This document shows positions 1-11,340 of a stretch of 64,000 bases of DNA, piece by piece. The stretch is from Trichostrongylus colubriformis. Its lineage: Eukaryota > Nematoda > Chromadorea > Rhabditida > Trichostrongylidae. The DNA is taken from the NCBI GenBank assembly GCA_963978905.1, contig OZ022258.1, positions 32,363,282-32,427,281 on the forward strand, given 5' to 3'. The translations under genes were made by a program, and so were the position numbers. The notes beneath the pieces were generated by a model, which saw only the letters and a list, made by a program, of their open reading frames with translations, had not been told where the DNA came from and did not search any database. The first letter of the stretch is position 1. Each line of letters starts with the position of its first letter.

Positions 1-325
1 AATTCGAGAGAAATTCGAAAAATTCTGAGATTCCTTCATAAGGGACCAGAAAAAACCTTCTGCGCAAGTTCTCCTCAGTGAGAAAACAGAAGAAGCCTGA
101 AATTTCGTGTGAATCCTCCCTGAGGAAACCGGAAAAGAGGGAAGAAAGACCCGCGTGGCAGGAAACATCCTACACGGAACCAAAGAAGTTAGAAACCAAA
201 TTAAACGTAACTGAAGCTACACATACAGCTTCATACGCATAAACTGGTTCCGAAATCCGTGCAAAAAATCAACAAAGCACGAAGAAACTTCAAATTCTCG
301 AAAGAAAACGGCCATAAAAATCAAA

Positions 326-3244
326 ATGGCAGAGATCCAAGTATACAAAACCAAAATCACACTTGCTTGCATTTTGATCAGATCGAGTGAGGCAAATATG
401 AAGCACTTGGACTCACCATTCACATACCCCTCTCAAAAGGAAGAATGTGAGGCCTACATCAGAGAGAAGACTGCAATGCTGAACCATTTGATGACAAGTA
501 TCACAAAGGCAAAGCAGTTACACGATACCCACCTTGAAAAAGCGATCGAAACAATTAATTCACGATCGGAACAAAAGGAAAGGGAGAAGTTAATGCTCGA
601 GCTACATAGACATCTGGAGCTCGAATCTAATAACTTAGAAATCACAGTGATACAGTGGCTGAGCACAATTGACTTCAGAAAGGAAGAATTGGCACAGCAA
701 TCAACACTCATCACGGAAGCCGCTAGCATCACTAACCAGGCTGGCAGCAACCGAGAGAACTCTCACAGCGGAACTGGCAGCGTCAACTCTTACGAACGCA
801 ATGTACAAGTTTGACGCCCTCTCCTCGAAATTCCAACATTTTCTGGGAACTTCAGAGAATTCAATACCTTCTGGTCCGTCTTCGAGTCCCTGATTCACAA
901 TGATGCGGACCTAAGCAACCAGGAAAAGTTCCTTTTCCTCAAACAAGCATTGAAGGGGAAGGCATCTGCTTCGATCAGCAGCATCCCCGTTATTGGGGAC
1001 AAATACGACGACGCTGTTACCATCCTGAAGAAACAGTATGACAGGTCGTCTAGCATAGCGGACATCCTGATAAATGAAATTGAGCATCTACCACGGGCTC
1101 AAGGAAACTCATCAAGCTGCCGCAAAACACTAAGCGCCATAGCGTCTCGTATTGTGCATCTGGAACAAACTGGAGTACAAATGAATGCAGACCGAGTATG
1201 GCGCCGTCTGATTCTTTCGAAATTTACAGAGAATATCTGTAGCCAGGTTATAAAAAGAGAAAACGAAGCTGGCGTAGGATTCGATGTGAAGGCAATAATC
1301 GACGCCGTTGATGACATCATCACACTTCAAGAAACTACCGAACTGACGACAAATACCCTGTTCGGTACTACCCAAGGCATGCATCGTAGCTCTAAAAGGC
1401 TGACCACAGGACATCATGAGGAACAACCTTTCTTCAGTCGACGGACAAAGCAGAAATGCCTGTGCGGAGATACACATTCCCCACGGGACTGCACAAGGTA
1501 CCCAACGCCAGAAGTGCGGCGAATGGAAGCCAAGCGCCAAAGAGCGTGCTGGAAATGCCTTGATAGGAATCACGGGTCAAAGTACTGTACAGCAATGGGA
1601 CCGTCCCCAAAGTGCAGCGACGATCATCACTCCTCCCTATGCACAGCATCGTGGAGCATCAGAGAAACAACTAACAGGCGAGATCTACCGCCCAATTCTG
1701 CTCAGCGAGGGGAAACAAGGTTAGCCTTCTCGACGCAAACCAACCGCCTCAGACATCAGCCACAAAGAAATGTTAACCAACTATCAGAGGCGAACAGAGT
1801 GCAAGCTTTACACGTAGCTCCTCTTGAAGAGATCTCTACGGAATCGAAACGACCGGCTTTCAGCCAGTGTGTGCTACAAATGGCATCTGTATCAATCTTC
1901 AATGAAGCGACGAGGAACTATCAGCCTATCACCATTCTTCTTGATTCAGGGGCTCAAAGAAGCTTCATAAAGACCAGGACAAGGAATGAGTTGAGGCTTC
2001 CCGCGACAAGCTTCATACCTTTCACTACCACATGGATGGGGGAGCTTCAGGAAACCTTCATTTCAAATGAAGTTCAGATCACACTGAAAGCTGGGCACAG
2101 TTCCAGAACGCAAAACTTGTCAGTTTTCACCAAGGACAAGCTGACAGCTGGTACCAAAACGGCTCATTTGTCACGAGCGGACAGAAGATTCATCAGAAAA
2201 AATAGGATCATTATTGCTCAGCGCAGTCTTCGCTGCACAAAAGTAACTCCTGATGTACTTATTGGACAGGACCTCATAAATCAAGTGATTGACATCAGCA
2301 GTCCAGCTGTACGGCTACCGTCAGGACTGGTGCTCACTCCGACAGTTTCTGGTTATACCATATCCGGTTTCAGCGGTACAGCTGCTTCATTGAGAAAGGA
2401 AGAGAACTCACTCTGCAGTTCGCTTGTTGTAACTGCACCCGTAATGGTCGACGATTGCAGAAAGTTACCAAAGAATATCATCGGATTGAAATCGATTGTA
2501 ACCAATGCCCGGAGCAATGCGGACGAAACGGTAAACGAACATCTCATGGACACCAATAGCTTCGATCGATCGGAGACAGCTGCAGTCCAGAAAGAGAAAT
2601 TCACTGATACACGGCATCCTAAGACCAGTAGTGCTTCCACAAAATCAGAATCTCAAGCGATAGCCTCGATTCTGTCGGCAGTCACGGAGGCGAAATTCCA
2701 CGGCAGAAAATGTAACGACAGCAGTAAAAGGATGATCTTTCGTAGTAGCCTTTTAATGCCATCTCTAGTGCTGCAACATCGGAACTCTCATGGACCTTCC
2801 AGAGCCGCACACAGTGGCGAGATGAGTATCACTACAAGCGCCTCCACTGCGTACCGTGCACACCAGCTATTCGACAATGGTGGCGATAGCACTATAACGC
2901 CACGACTACGACACCATTGCAATTGTCCGCGAGAATCTTACGTTAATTTTTCACGAAATATGGATCAACGAGCCGTCACCGGAATAGGAGATCAAAGAGA
3001 ACCGTCTCCTGCAGTGGTTAATTCGTCCACTATCCAAGAAACAAGGGCAATCATGCAGGACTACAGGCATTCCACACGCACTGGAAAGCGCCATCTGAAC
3101 AACGTGTTGGACATGCCAACTACGTCAATATGTTCAACTTTACGATTTCAAACGCCTACTAGATGTCGCGACCGAGCAGTGGAAATCGACAGTCGTCCAA
3201 TGGCTGTAGCAGTTTCATCAGTCTTCGCGAGGATGGTTTGCTGA
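326..3244 (+). pseudogene. BEL/Pao gag-protease polyprotein with an in-frame stop
   Basis: Two reading frames, 326-814 and 815-3244, are in the same frame and separated only by a TGA at 812-814. Translation straight after that stop gives the expected DUF1759 start (LEIPTFSGNFREFNTFWSVF), so the stop is a nonsense change inside the gag domain and not a domain boundary. Further along are zinc-knuckle-like Cys/His clusters at about 1456-1656 (CWKCLDRNHGSKYC among them), the retropepsin motif LLDSGAQRSFI at about 1937-1970, and the DUF1758 tail DVLIGQDLINQVIDIS at about 2252-2300. Gag would form the particle; the protease would cut the polyprotein. Sequence after about 2400 has no recognised domain, and no polymerase follows. 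Readthrough of the stop cannot be excluded but nothing indicates it. Confidence 0.85.
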
Positions 3245-3471
3245 TTGCATGCCAACACACTAATTCTTGGTTTTACTAGTCACATCGAACCTATTCACAT
3301 GTATTGCTTTCTCTTGAAATGCTACTATTTTGTATATCTCAAATGCTTTGTGATTACTTTCTTCATTCACGATTTTAGCTACCGCTATTTTTTCGCCCCG
3401 CCCCAGTGTTGTGGATTCACAACCATAATATCTCATTCTTATCAACTAGCAGCTAGAATTGAATGATAACA

Positions 3472-4033
3472 TGTTAGTTCAAGTTGTTTACCCTAGGACA
3501 TAACTTAGATAAGCACCTATTGAAAAGGTACCGCAGGCATGACCTCGCGGTATCATAAGTGTGCAATCAACTATGTATTGCCCTTGGCGCGGTGCACTCT
3601 TTCATCCCCTAGCGGTGCACTCTTTGATCCCCTTACAGGAGTGTCTCCACTGGACCTTTTCGGTCCAAGATTGAGCCCATATCTATGCACCGCCCACATT
3701 TGTCTGTATATAAACCCCTATTACGATGTATTATGGTCGGTTATTGTACAAAAGGTACGTCGTAATTAACATATACTACACGTGCCTGTACAACCTTTGG
3801 TAATCCACCAAAAGCCCGAAGCCATTGTAATACCTGCAATTATTTCTAATATTCCTGCCATCAGTGTAAAATGCCACATATCCATTGGTAGCTATAAGTG
3901 ATCTACCCACATTATTGAAACATAATTTCAATAGTTGTTACATATTATTCACAACTAATTTATGTTCTAAGCTAGTAAACATGTCTGTGAAATCTGCTGT
4001 ATATAACTTAATATTGTCTTGCTTGGCTTCACA
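3472..4033 (+). repeat. Candidate 3' LTR of the BEL/Pao element
   Basis: This 562-base noncoding stretch lies just downstream of the polyprotein, begins TGTTAG and ends TTCACA, and holds a TATATAAA box at 3707-3714, as expected for an LTR promoter. The 5' LTR lies outside the window, so both ends are guesses from the TG...CA rule. Confidence 0.35.
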
Positions 4034-4120
4034 GAGTTTTTGACCGATGTTAATATTGCTTATAGCCCAACACGTTATTATGGTTCTATTTCTGTCTTGT
4101 GTTATTCATAGATACCAGTC

Positions 4121-4309
4121 GGGTTGGCCGGCTGACGCCGGCCAACCCTCCTGGACTCGGATTGACCGGCTTCGCCGGCCAATCCTCGTAGGGGCGGCTT
4201 CGCCGCCCCGGCAGGGTGGCTTTGGGGCTTTCTGCTTTGTAGCGAGGAGCGACTCTCGGCTCGCCGCTAGCGCGGCGAGCTGACTTTCGCATGCGCGCTT
4301 TGCGCGCAT
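4121..4309. repeat. Cluster of five GC-rich hairpins
   Basis: Five inverted repeats with loops of three or four bases follow one another: 4121-4148 (12-bp perfect stem, loop TGAC), 4160-4184 (11-bp stem, one mismatch, loop TTC), 4191-4209 (8-bp perfect, loop TTC), 4259-4280 (9-bp perfect, loop TAGC) and 4291-4309 (8-bp perfect, loop TTT). The stems are mostly GC in a moderately AT-rich neighbourhood. No coding function is apparent. It may be the terminus of a foldback element or a structured RNA; the sequence does not decide. Confidence 0.8.
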
Positions 4310-4849
4310 TGCAGCAGGATTAGGCCCTGGGAGCGCACATTGCAGCAGGGAACGGATAATATGCGGCTTGTATATATTGTGAGCAAACCTCCAACGATCA
4401 TCGGCTATGGTTGAAACTAACACTAAGAGACACCACACCCATCTGTAACCCCTTCCCCACTGAAGGAAACCCCTTTAAAGAAAGGCATTCGATCCGAACA
4501 CAAAAGTAGATTTGAAGCACTTAGTAATACCAAAGTAAGGAAGATGGATCGAAACGGTCAAAAAATCTAAGAAAGAAGACCCCCTTCCCATCGTTGATCA
4601 AGTGTGTAAGGCACAATCGCAGAGGGGCGGCCACGCTAGAAGAAGCGGCAGCAGTTGGAGGTGTCTCATCGTGACCGCTAAGGCGCTCCGTAGTGGGTGA
4701 CTTTTGAGGATTAAAAGTTTTGAGAGGACGTGCATGTATCAGTTCTATAAGAAACATTGACCTTAACTGATTGTCGAGAGACACACCTGATAATAACACA
4801 CACTCACTAATGGTAACCGAGAACAAACAGTCACTTTGTGAGTGTGGTA
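4310..4849. other. Unassigned sequence
   Basis: No gene, repeat or RNA signature was recognised between the hairpin cluster and the first satellite unit. Open frames here are short and show no family resemblance. Confidence 0.5.
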
Positions 4850-7190
4850 CCAATATTGCAATTATGGCCGGGCTAGGCTTAGAACTTATGTACTCTATAC
4901 ACAGGGGGTTGACGTGTACAGAGTACATTAGTTTGGTGGGTTGACTCCTACCCAATCCGAACCTGCCCGACCTCCACACACTCGCACCCATTTTGGTCTG
5001 TCCCTATCCAGTTCTTACTCGCACGACCTGAACAGTCCCATTCCTGACCTTCCCGATTTTCGGAACCCAAGCGAGGGTTTGCAAACTTGAGCACCCATCG
5101 GTTTCGGCGCAGGTCCCGCCCATAATGGACGGAGCTGGACTCAGGACTTATGTGCTCCGTACACATGGCCTCTACCCAATCGTAACCTGCCCGACTTCCA
5201 CACGCCCGTACCTAACTTGCTTCTTGTGTGCTTCCTACACTTTGGTTTGTCCCTACCCAGTCCTTACTCGCACGACCTGAACAGACACATTCCCGACCTT
5301 CCCGATTTTCGGAACCCAGGCGAGGAATTAAATTTGAACAGCCATCGGTTCCGGCGCAGGTCCCGCCCATAATGGACGGAGCTAAGCTTAAAACTTATAT
5401 GCTCCGTACACATGACCCCTACCCAATCCTAACCTGCCCGACCTCCACAGGCCCTTGCCTTATCTGCTTTTTGTGTGCACCCTTCACTTTGGTCAGTCCC
5501 TCCCCAGACCTTACATGCGCCACTTCAACAGACCCTTTCCTAACTTGTCCGATTTTCAGCACTTGAGCGAAGACCTGAATTCCTTTATTCATCGATTTCG
5601 GCGCAAGCCCCCCCCCCCAGGGTGGGCGGAGTTAGGCTTAGAACCTATGTGCTCCGTACACTTGGTCCCTACCCAATACTAACCTGCCCGACCACCACAG
5701 GCCCTTGCCTTATCTGCTTTTTGTGTGCACCCTTCACTTTGGTCAGTCCCTCCCCAGACCTTACATGCGCCACTTCAACAGACCCTTTCCTAACTTGTCC
5801 GATTTTCAGCACTTGAGCGAAGACCTGAATTCCTTTATTCATCGATTTCGGCGCAAGCCCCCCCCCTCCCATGGTGGGCAGAGCTAGGCTTAGAACTTAT
5901 GTGCTCCGTACACTTATGTTTTCCTCTGCGCTATCCTAACTTGCCCTACCTCTACAGGCCCGTTCCTAATCTGCTTCTTGTGTGCTCCCTACATCTTGGT
6001 CTGTCCCTGTCCAGTCCTTACTCGCACGACTTCAACAACCCTTTCCTAACTTGCCCGATTTTCCGCACTTACGCGAGGACCTAAATTCGTTTATTCATCG
6101 ATTTCGGCGCAAGCCCAGCCCATGGTGGGCGGAGGTAGGCTTAGAACTTATGTGCTCCGTACACTTGTGTTTGCCCCTGCGCTATCCTAACTTGCCCTAC
6201 CTCTACAGGTCCGTTCTGCTCCTTGTGTGCTTCCTACAATTTGGTCAGTCTCTACCCACTCCTTACTCGCACGACCTGAGCAGTCCCATTCCTGACCGTC
6301 CCGATTTTCGGAACCCAGGCGAGGACTTAAATTGGAGCACCCGTCGGTTTCGGCGCAGGCCCCCCCATGGTGGGCGGAGTTAGGCTTAGAACCTATGTGC
6401 TCCGTACACTTGGTCCCTACCCAATACTAACCTGCCCGACCTCCATAGCCCGTGCCTAATTTGCTTGTTGTGTGTTCCCTTTACTTTGGTCAGTCCCTCC
6501 CCAGTCCTTACATGCGCGACTTCAACAGACTCTTTCCTAATTTGCCCGATTTCCAACACCTGTGCGAGGACCTCAATTCGTTTATTCATCGATTTCGGCG
6601 CAAGACCCGCCCATGATGGGCGGAACTAGGCTTAGTTTTCATATGCTCTGTACGCTTAGGTCAGCCCCTACCCACTCCTAACTCGCGCGACCCTCCAGGA
6701 TACAGTTGAGATGAGGTCCTACCGAGTCTTAATTTGCCCGATCCCTACAGGCCCACTCTTGATTTAGCCGATTTTTTGAACCATTTCTGCGCAAGCCCCG
6801 CTCACGGTGGGCGGAGCTAGGCTCAGTCCTTAATGAGCTCCGCACACTTTGGTCAACCCCTACCCATTCCCAACTTGCCCGACCTCTCCACGTTGCAATT
6901 GAGTTGAGAGTAGATTATGTGACAAAAAAAAACGGACACATGCACACACACACAAACACACCAAACTTCTGGTTTTAGCTTGCCTCTCATGTGCTCCGTA
7001 CATTTTGGCTTACCCCAACCCATCCCTAACTTCCCGACCTCTACAGGTCCATTCCTAGCCTGCCTGATTTTTGGAACCTGAGCGTGGACTTAAATTTGAA
7101 CACAGGCAGTTTCCGCGCAAGCCCCGCTCACAGTGGGCGGAGCTAGGCTTAATTTTTATGTGCTCTGTGCGCTTAGGTCAACATCTACCC
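4850..7190. repeat. Tandem satellite, about 250-base unit, roughly ten diverged copies
   Basis: The anchor GGGCGGAGYTAGGCTTA and its variants recur near 4866, 5126, 5375, 5625, 5876, 6127, 6372, 6617, 6808 and 7136, mostly 245-260 bases apart. Each unit also has CCTACCC...CCTAACYTGCCCGACC and GATTTCGGCGCAAGCCC. Units at 5383-5624 and 5633-5875 are almost identical, while outer units are diverged and of altered length. Open frames across this stretch follow the repeat and change frame between units, so it is not coding. Related single copies occur at 47.8-48.1 kb and 55.95-56.4 kb. Confidence 0.9.
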
Positions 7191-7374
7191 AATTCTAACA
7201 TGCCCGACCTTTCCAGACAGCAGTTCAGTTGAGAGATCATAACAATGAGATAGGGGTGTATGTGGTGCAGACAGGTTGTAAATGGTTGACGCTGGACTGT
7301 GGGAGTGACATAGGTACCCTCGGAGTATCCCTAGGTAATGCCTCCTTTCCTTACCGGCCCATCACAACACAGCT
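7191..7374. other. Spacer between two satellites
   Basis: Short unique stretch joining the 250-base satellite to the 145-base satellite. It has no recognisable gene. Confidence 0.4.
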
Positions 7375-8388
7375 GCGTCGCCATTCGCCTTTCGAGGCTC
7401 CTTATCAGCCCTTATCAGTTGCTATTACATCCGTTCCCTCACCATTGATGTCCCCTTACCACCCCTTATATCACTTCACAAATTCAGAGTCCCACCTTTG
7501 CTGCGACGCGAGATATGAATTTCCCGCCATTCGCCTTTCGAGGCTCCTTATCAGCCCTTATCAGTTGCAATCACTTCCGTTCCTTCACCATTCATGTCCC
7601 CTTTCCACCCCTATATTATCTTAAAAATTCAGGGTCCCAGCTTTGTTGCGACGCGAGATATGAATTTCCCGCCATTCGCCTTTCGGGGCTCCTTATCAGC
7701 CCTTATCAGTTGCTATCACTTCCGTTCCCTCACCATTGATGTCCCCTTAACACCCCTACATCACCTTAAAAATTCAGGATCCCAGCTTTGCTGCGACGCG
7801 AGATATGAACTTCCCGCCATTCGCCTTTCGGGGCTCCTTATCAGCCCTTATCAGTTGCTATCACTTCCGTTCCCTCACCATTGATGTCCCCTTAACACCC
7901 CTACATTACCTTAAAAATTCAGGATCCCAGCTTTACTGCGACGCGAGATATGAATTTCCCGCCATTCGCCTTTCGGGGCTCCTTATCAGCCCTTATCAGT
8001 TGCTATCATTTCCGTTCCCTCACCATTGATGTCCCCTTAACACCCCTACATCACCTTAAAAATTCAGGATCCCAGCTTTGCTGCGACGCGAGATATGAAC
8101 TTCCCGCCATTCGCCTTTCGGGGCTCCTTATCAGCCCTTATCAGTTGCTATCACTTCCGTTCCCTCACCATTGATGTCCCCTTAACACCCCTACATTACC
8201 TTAAAAATTCAGGATCCCAGCTTTACTGCGACGCGAGATATGAATTTCCCGCCATTCGCCTTTCGGGGCTCCTTATCAGCCCTTATCAGTTGCTATCACT
8301 TCCGTTCCCTCACCATTGATGTCCCCTTAACACCCCTACATTACCTTGAAAATTCAGGATCCCAGCTTTGCTGCGACGCGAGATATTA
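7375..8388. repeat. Tandem satellite, 145-base unit, about seven copies
   Basis: The phrase GACGCGAGATATGAATTTCC starts units at 7505, 7650, 7795, 7940, 8085 and 8230, exactly 145 bases apart, with partial units at both ends. The central units are nearly identical, and units two apart agree best (alternating CATCACC/CATTACC variants), suggesting amplification of a 290-base dimer. Because 145 is not a multiple of three, the repeated open frames are a by-product of the repeat and not protein. Confidence 0.95.
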
Positions 8389-8398
8389 TGCGGTGAGC

Positions 8399-8470
8399 GG
8401 ACAGACAGACACACACACACGCAGACAGACAGACAAACAAACACACCAAACTTCTGCTTTATATATAGAG
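8399..8470. repeat. CAGA/CA microsatellite and element-end motif
   Basis: A (CAGA)n/(CA)n tract runs into ACACACCAAACTTCTGCTTT and TATATATAG. A matching CA-rich tract followed by CACACCAAACTTCTGG is at 6940-6975, and a GACAGACGAAGCG...TATATATAG version is at 56375-56402. This looks like the conserved end of the repeat family that also supplied the 250-base satellite. Confidence 0.6.
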
Positions 8471-9621
8471 TATGATTCATAAAATGTCGTTTAATATGTA
8501 GCTTGAAAATGGCTTCAGGACAGTGATAGAGGTAACGTGGGTGATAAGGAATTCCAAAAGGGGTCATTCACTGGAAAATTAAGGGTCTGAGAGGCCTATG
8601 TATGGCGGAATCCCCGCAGAAGGCCCCCCCTTAAGCTGAGGCGGAGGCGGTCCCATCAGGCCAAGCCGCCTTTATCATGTCAGCCTGCCTTCTTATTATG
8701 TCAGCCCGTCGACATTGCCGAGGAATGACTGAGGTATAGAGTAATGAGCAGATAGCACAATGATACTCATCGTATCGTATTAATGCCGTATCGATCAAAA
8801 TGACGTGGTACTTGATGTAAGCTTTCACGGTGAACACGTCCACCGGGCAGTATATCAAAGATTGGAATAAATGATGCAACCGAATTATCCTTACCACAAC
8901 CTTTAATATTACTACTACAGGATCCGGTGATAAATCTGAATTTCATTGTTTTAAGCAACAGGGTAGTGCATACATTAGTCTGCGTTCATACTTTGCGCCG
9001 GCAGGACGTGGTTGCGTTCACAGGCAGCGAGGCAGAGTGGCACGGAGGAGGTGCAGAGACGCAGGCAACGAGGCTGGCTTGCACAGGCGGAGAAGCAGAG
9101 ACACGCAGCCACGCCCTGCTGCCGGCACCGCAAAGTATGAAGGCGCCCTTACAGGAAGATCGGTTGTGTACCATTATGTACTCTGATAAAAGTCCAGCAT
9201 GATTGCAGTAGTGCTGGACCCCTAAATTCAAATGCCGGATATGACAGTACAGCTGCTAAACCCCGCCCTAGCTCTGTGATTGGTCGGCTGATTTCTGTGA
9301 TTGGCTGACTCCACCCTTGGGCGGAGCGAGGGCGGAGTCGCAGTACTACTGGTCCACTGCTGACTTTGCAGAGGTGCTGAAGTGTGCTGTCAAAAGGCGG
9401 TGCTTATAATCGTCGACCAATCACGAGCGAGCTGCTCGTCTCTGATTGGTCAGACACGCCCAACGGCTCTGTTACAGCTAAGGTTACTAACGACATGTGC
9501 TGCCAAATAAGGAGGATTGTAGCGGGGGCAGGTATGTTGCTGGCGATCGTGGCGGGACCAGTGAGGGTCCTCTAGCGATTTTCACAGTTCGACGGTAAAT
9601 TGGCGCGAACAATTAATTTGC
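8471..9621. other. Unassigned sequence
   Basis: No gene was recognised. There are GC-rich, purine-rich tracts near 9000-9130 and two close copies of TGTGATTGG(T/C)(C/T)G near 9276-9310. Confidence 0.4.
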
Positions 9622-9850
9622 TGTGACGTCACAACTTGCGCGACTACTGCTCAATGCTGTGCGCCGCGGCTCGGCCAGCGATGAAAGTTGGGTCCCGCCA
9701 GGATTTTTACAGAATGTCGTGCACTTTTACAAACTTGTGACGTCACAACTAGCGCGACTACTGCTCTCTGCTGCCCGCCGCGGCTTAGCCGGCCATTGTT
9801 GTGGATTATATTTGGGTCCCGCCAGGATTTTTACAGAATGATGCACTTTC
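9622..9850. repeat. Direct duplication of about 114-124 bases
   Basis: Two units each begin TGTGACGTCACAACT (9622 and 9736) and end GGTCCCGCCAGGATTTTTAC plus AGAATG (9691 and 9815). Each start contains the palindrome TGACGTCA, which is also the classical cAMP-response element, though no gene starts next to it. Confidence 0.85.
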
Positions 9851-11340
9851 ATTTTGCCACGTGGCATCGATCGGAATAAGGAGATGAACTTTTCGTTCCT
9901 GTTTTTTTTTGAGTGTTTCGCTTTAAGTGACCCAAACTGGGTTTTGTTTGTGATTTTTTTTTGTGTTTCGCTCCCAAACTGAGCTCAGCGCTGATGTAGT
10001 TGAGGGGAGGGGGGGGGGGGGAGGAGGAAATCTACAACACGAAAAAAGCAATGCGAGTTTTCTGAAGTCGACTATAGACCTTAATGCGACCGTTTCAATC
10101 TATCGTTGCGAAGAAACAAGTCGCAAGTCGCACTGTTTTTTGGCTTCTTTATGTTGCATTCGGCCATTCGGCAGTTAGTGTTATATGGTGTTGTTTGTGT
10201 GATATGGTGTTGTTGTTTAGGATATGTGCTTCTTTACTCATGCTACAGGATGTTCATTTTCATTACGTCGTCATGGACTGTAATTCTGCCTGATATGGTG
10301 TTGTTGTTTCGGATATATGCTTCTTTTACTCATGGTACAGGAAGCATATATGGGAGATAATGTATAGATGTAAGCCTATCATGTTGTCGCTTCCAGAGTG
10401 CCTCGGGTCAATGATACAATATCTTATCCTTATGCAAGAAGGGGTTTGTTGCGTGAAAGTGGCGGTTCACTCGCCCAGGGTTCCCACTCCCTTCTTCCGC
10501 TTCCTAGACTTAGGCTAAGAGTCACATCTCCTGGCTTGAGTAGCTTTTTCTATATTACAGAGGATGGAACAGTTTTTCTTTCAAATCACATGTAAATTCC
10601 CTCTGTGTGTGTGACGTGAGAAATTGCTTTCCTGCTAATGTAGTTGGAGGGACTCATTTTCGTGTTGTCGTTCCACACCTGGTCCTCTCCAAGTTATCAC
10701 TTCGTACATTTTGATGTATCCCTACATCTAAGCAAGCCACAAATGATGAATGTGAAGTTCTGGTTTTTTTGGCTCTTTCTTCCAACTAAGGCCTAGGTAA
10801 ATATAGCGCTGACGACCGAGCAGCGTTCCCCATGCCAACAACCCATGACCAATGTTTGTCTATAAGAATGTCAAATAACACCGCTTGAAGCTTTGGTGTC
10901 GAAAAGTGATGTTCTTGGTGCATCTGTTCCCTTCACCGTTGCCGCTTTTCGGGAGCGAGTTAATCATTCACTTTGCTTATCCTGCACTCGGGAGGGAAGG
11001 GGAGGTCATGTAGAATCGTCATGTTTATAGAAAGCATCTCTCAACCTTTCTCCTGCTACAAATGGAAACTTGTTAAGGGCAAAAGTCGAAGGGAAACTAC
11101 ATACCATCACTACTTTTTTTTACAGCGCCTCTCACTGCGAGCCTCTGTCTCTCTAGAATTTTTCACTAATGAAATGTCCCGTATCACTATGGTGTTTTTG
11201 AAATGAGTACTCCATCTGTCCTTATTACGTTGCTGTTTAATGTCTGCACCTGCACTGGAAGATGAGCAGAAATTATCAAAATTTTGTTGTGTTTTGAGAA
11301 ATCGTTCGGCTAAAACCCATAAAACATGATGATACGGACG
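9851..11340. other. Noncoding sequence with small duplications
   Basis: No gene was recognised. A direct duplication with an offset of 91 bases begins at 10201 and 10292 (GATATGGTGTTGTTGTTT...TTACTCATG.TACAGG), and a G-run lies at about 9998-10022. Phrases such as ACTCATTTTCGYGYTGTCGT near 10650 reappear near 11808, linking this stretch to the repeat field that follows. Confidence 0.5.

Larger units (their letters stand above)
1..4033 (+). mobile_element. BEL/Pao LTR retrotransposon, gag-protease only, 5' end outside the window
   Basis: The coding region has the BEL/Pao order: a DUF1759-type gag core, cysteine-rich zinc knuckles and a DUF1758-type aspartic protease. Positions 1-325 would be 5' leader; the 5' LTR and primer-binding site are not in the window. 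No reverse transcriptase, RNase H or integrase motif was found between the protease and the putative 3' LTR, so the element looks internally deleted or non-autonomous. The 3' limit given is only the end of an LTR candidate that starts TGT and ends ACA; without the 5' copy it cannot be confirmed. Confidence 0.75.

Noticed and set aside
4191..4209. Rho-independent bacterial terminator
   Set aside because: The hairpin is not followed by a T-tract and the surroundings are eukaryotic.
5228..6383. Overlapping Pro/Leu-rich open frames
   Set aside because: They follow the 250-base satellite units on both strands and are not conserved between units.
8399..8445. CRISPR-like array
   Set aside because: It is a simple (CAGA)/(CA) microsatellite with no spacers.
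7229..8482. Ladder of nearly identical 74-96-residue open frames
   Set aside because: They are produced by the 145-base tandem repeat and change frame from unit to unit; no start context or codon conservation supports a protein.
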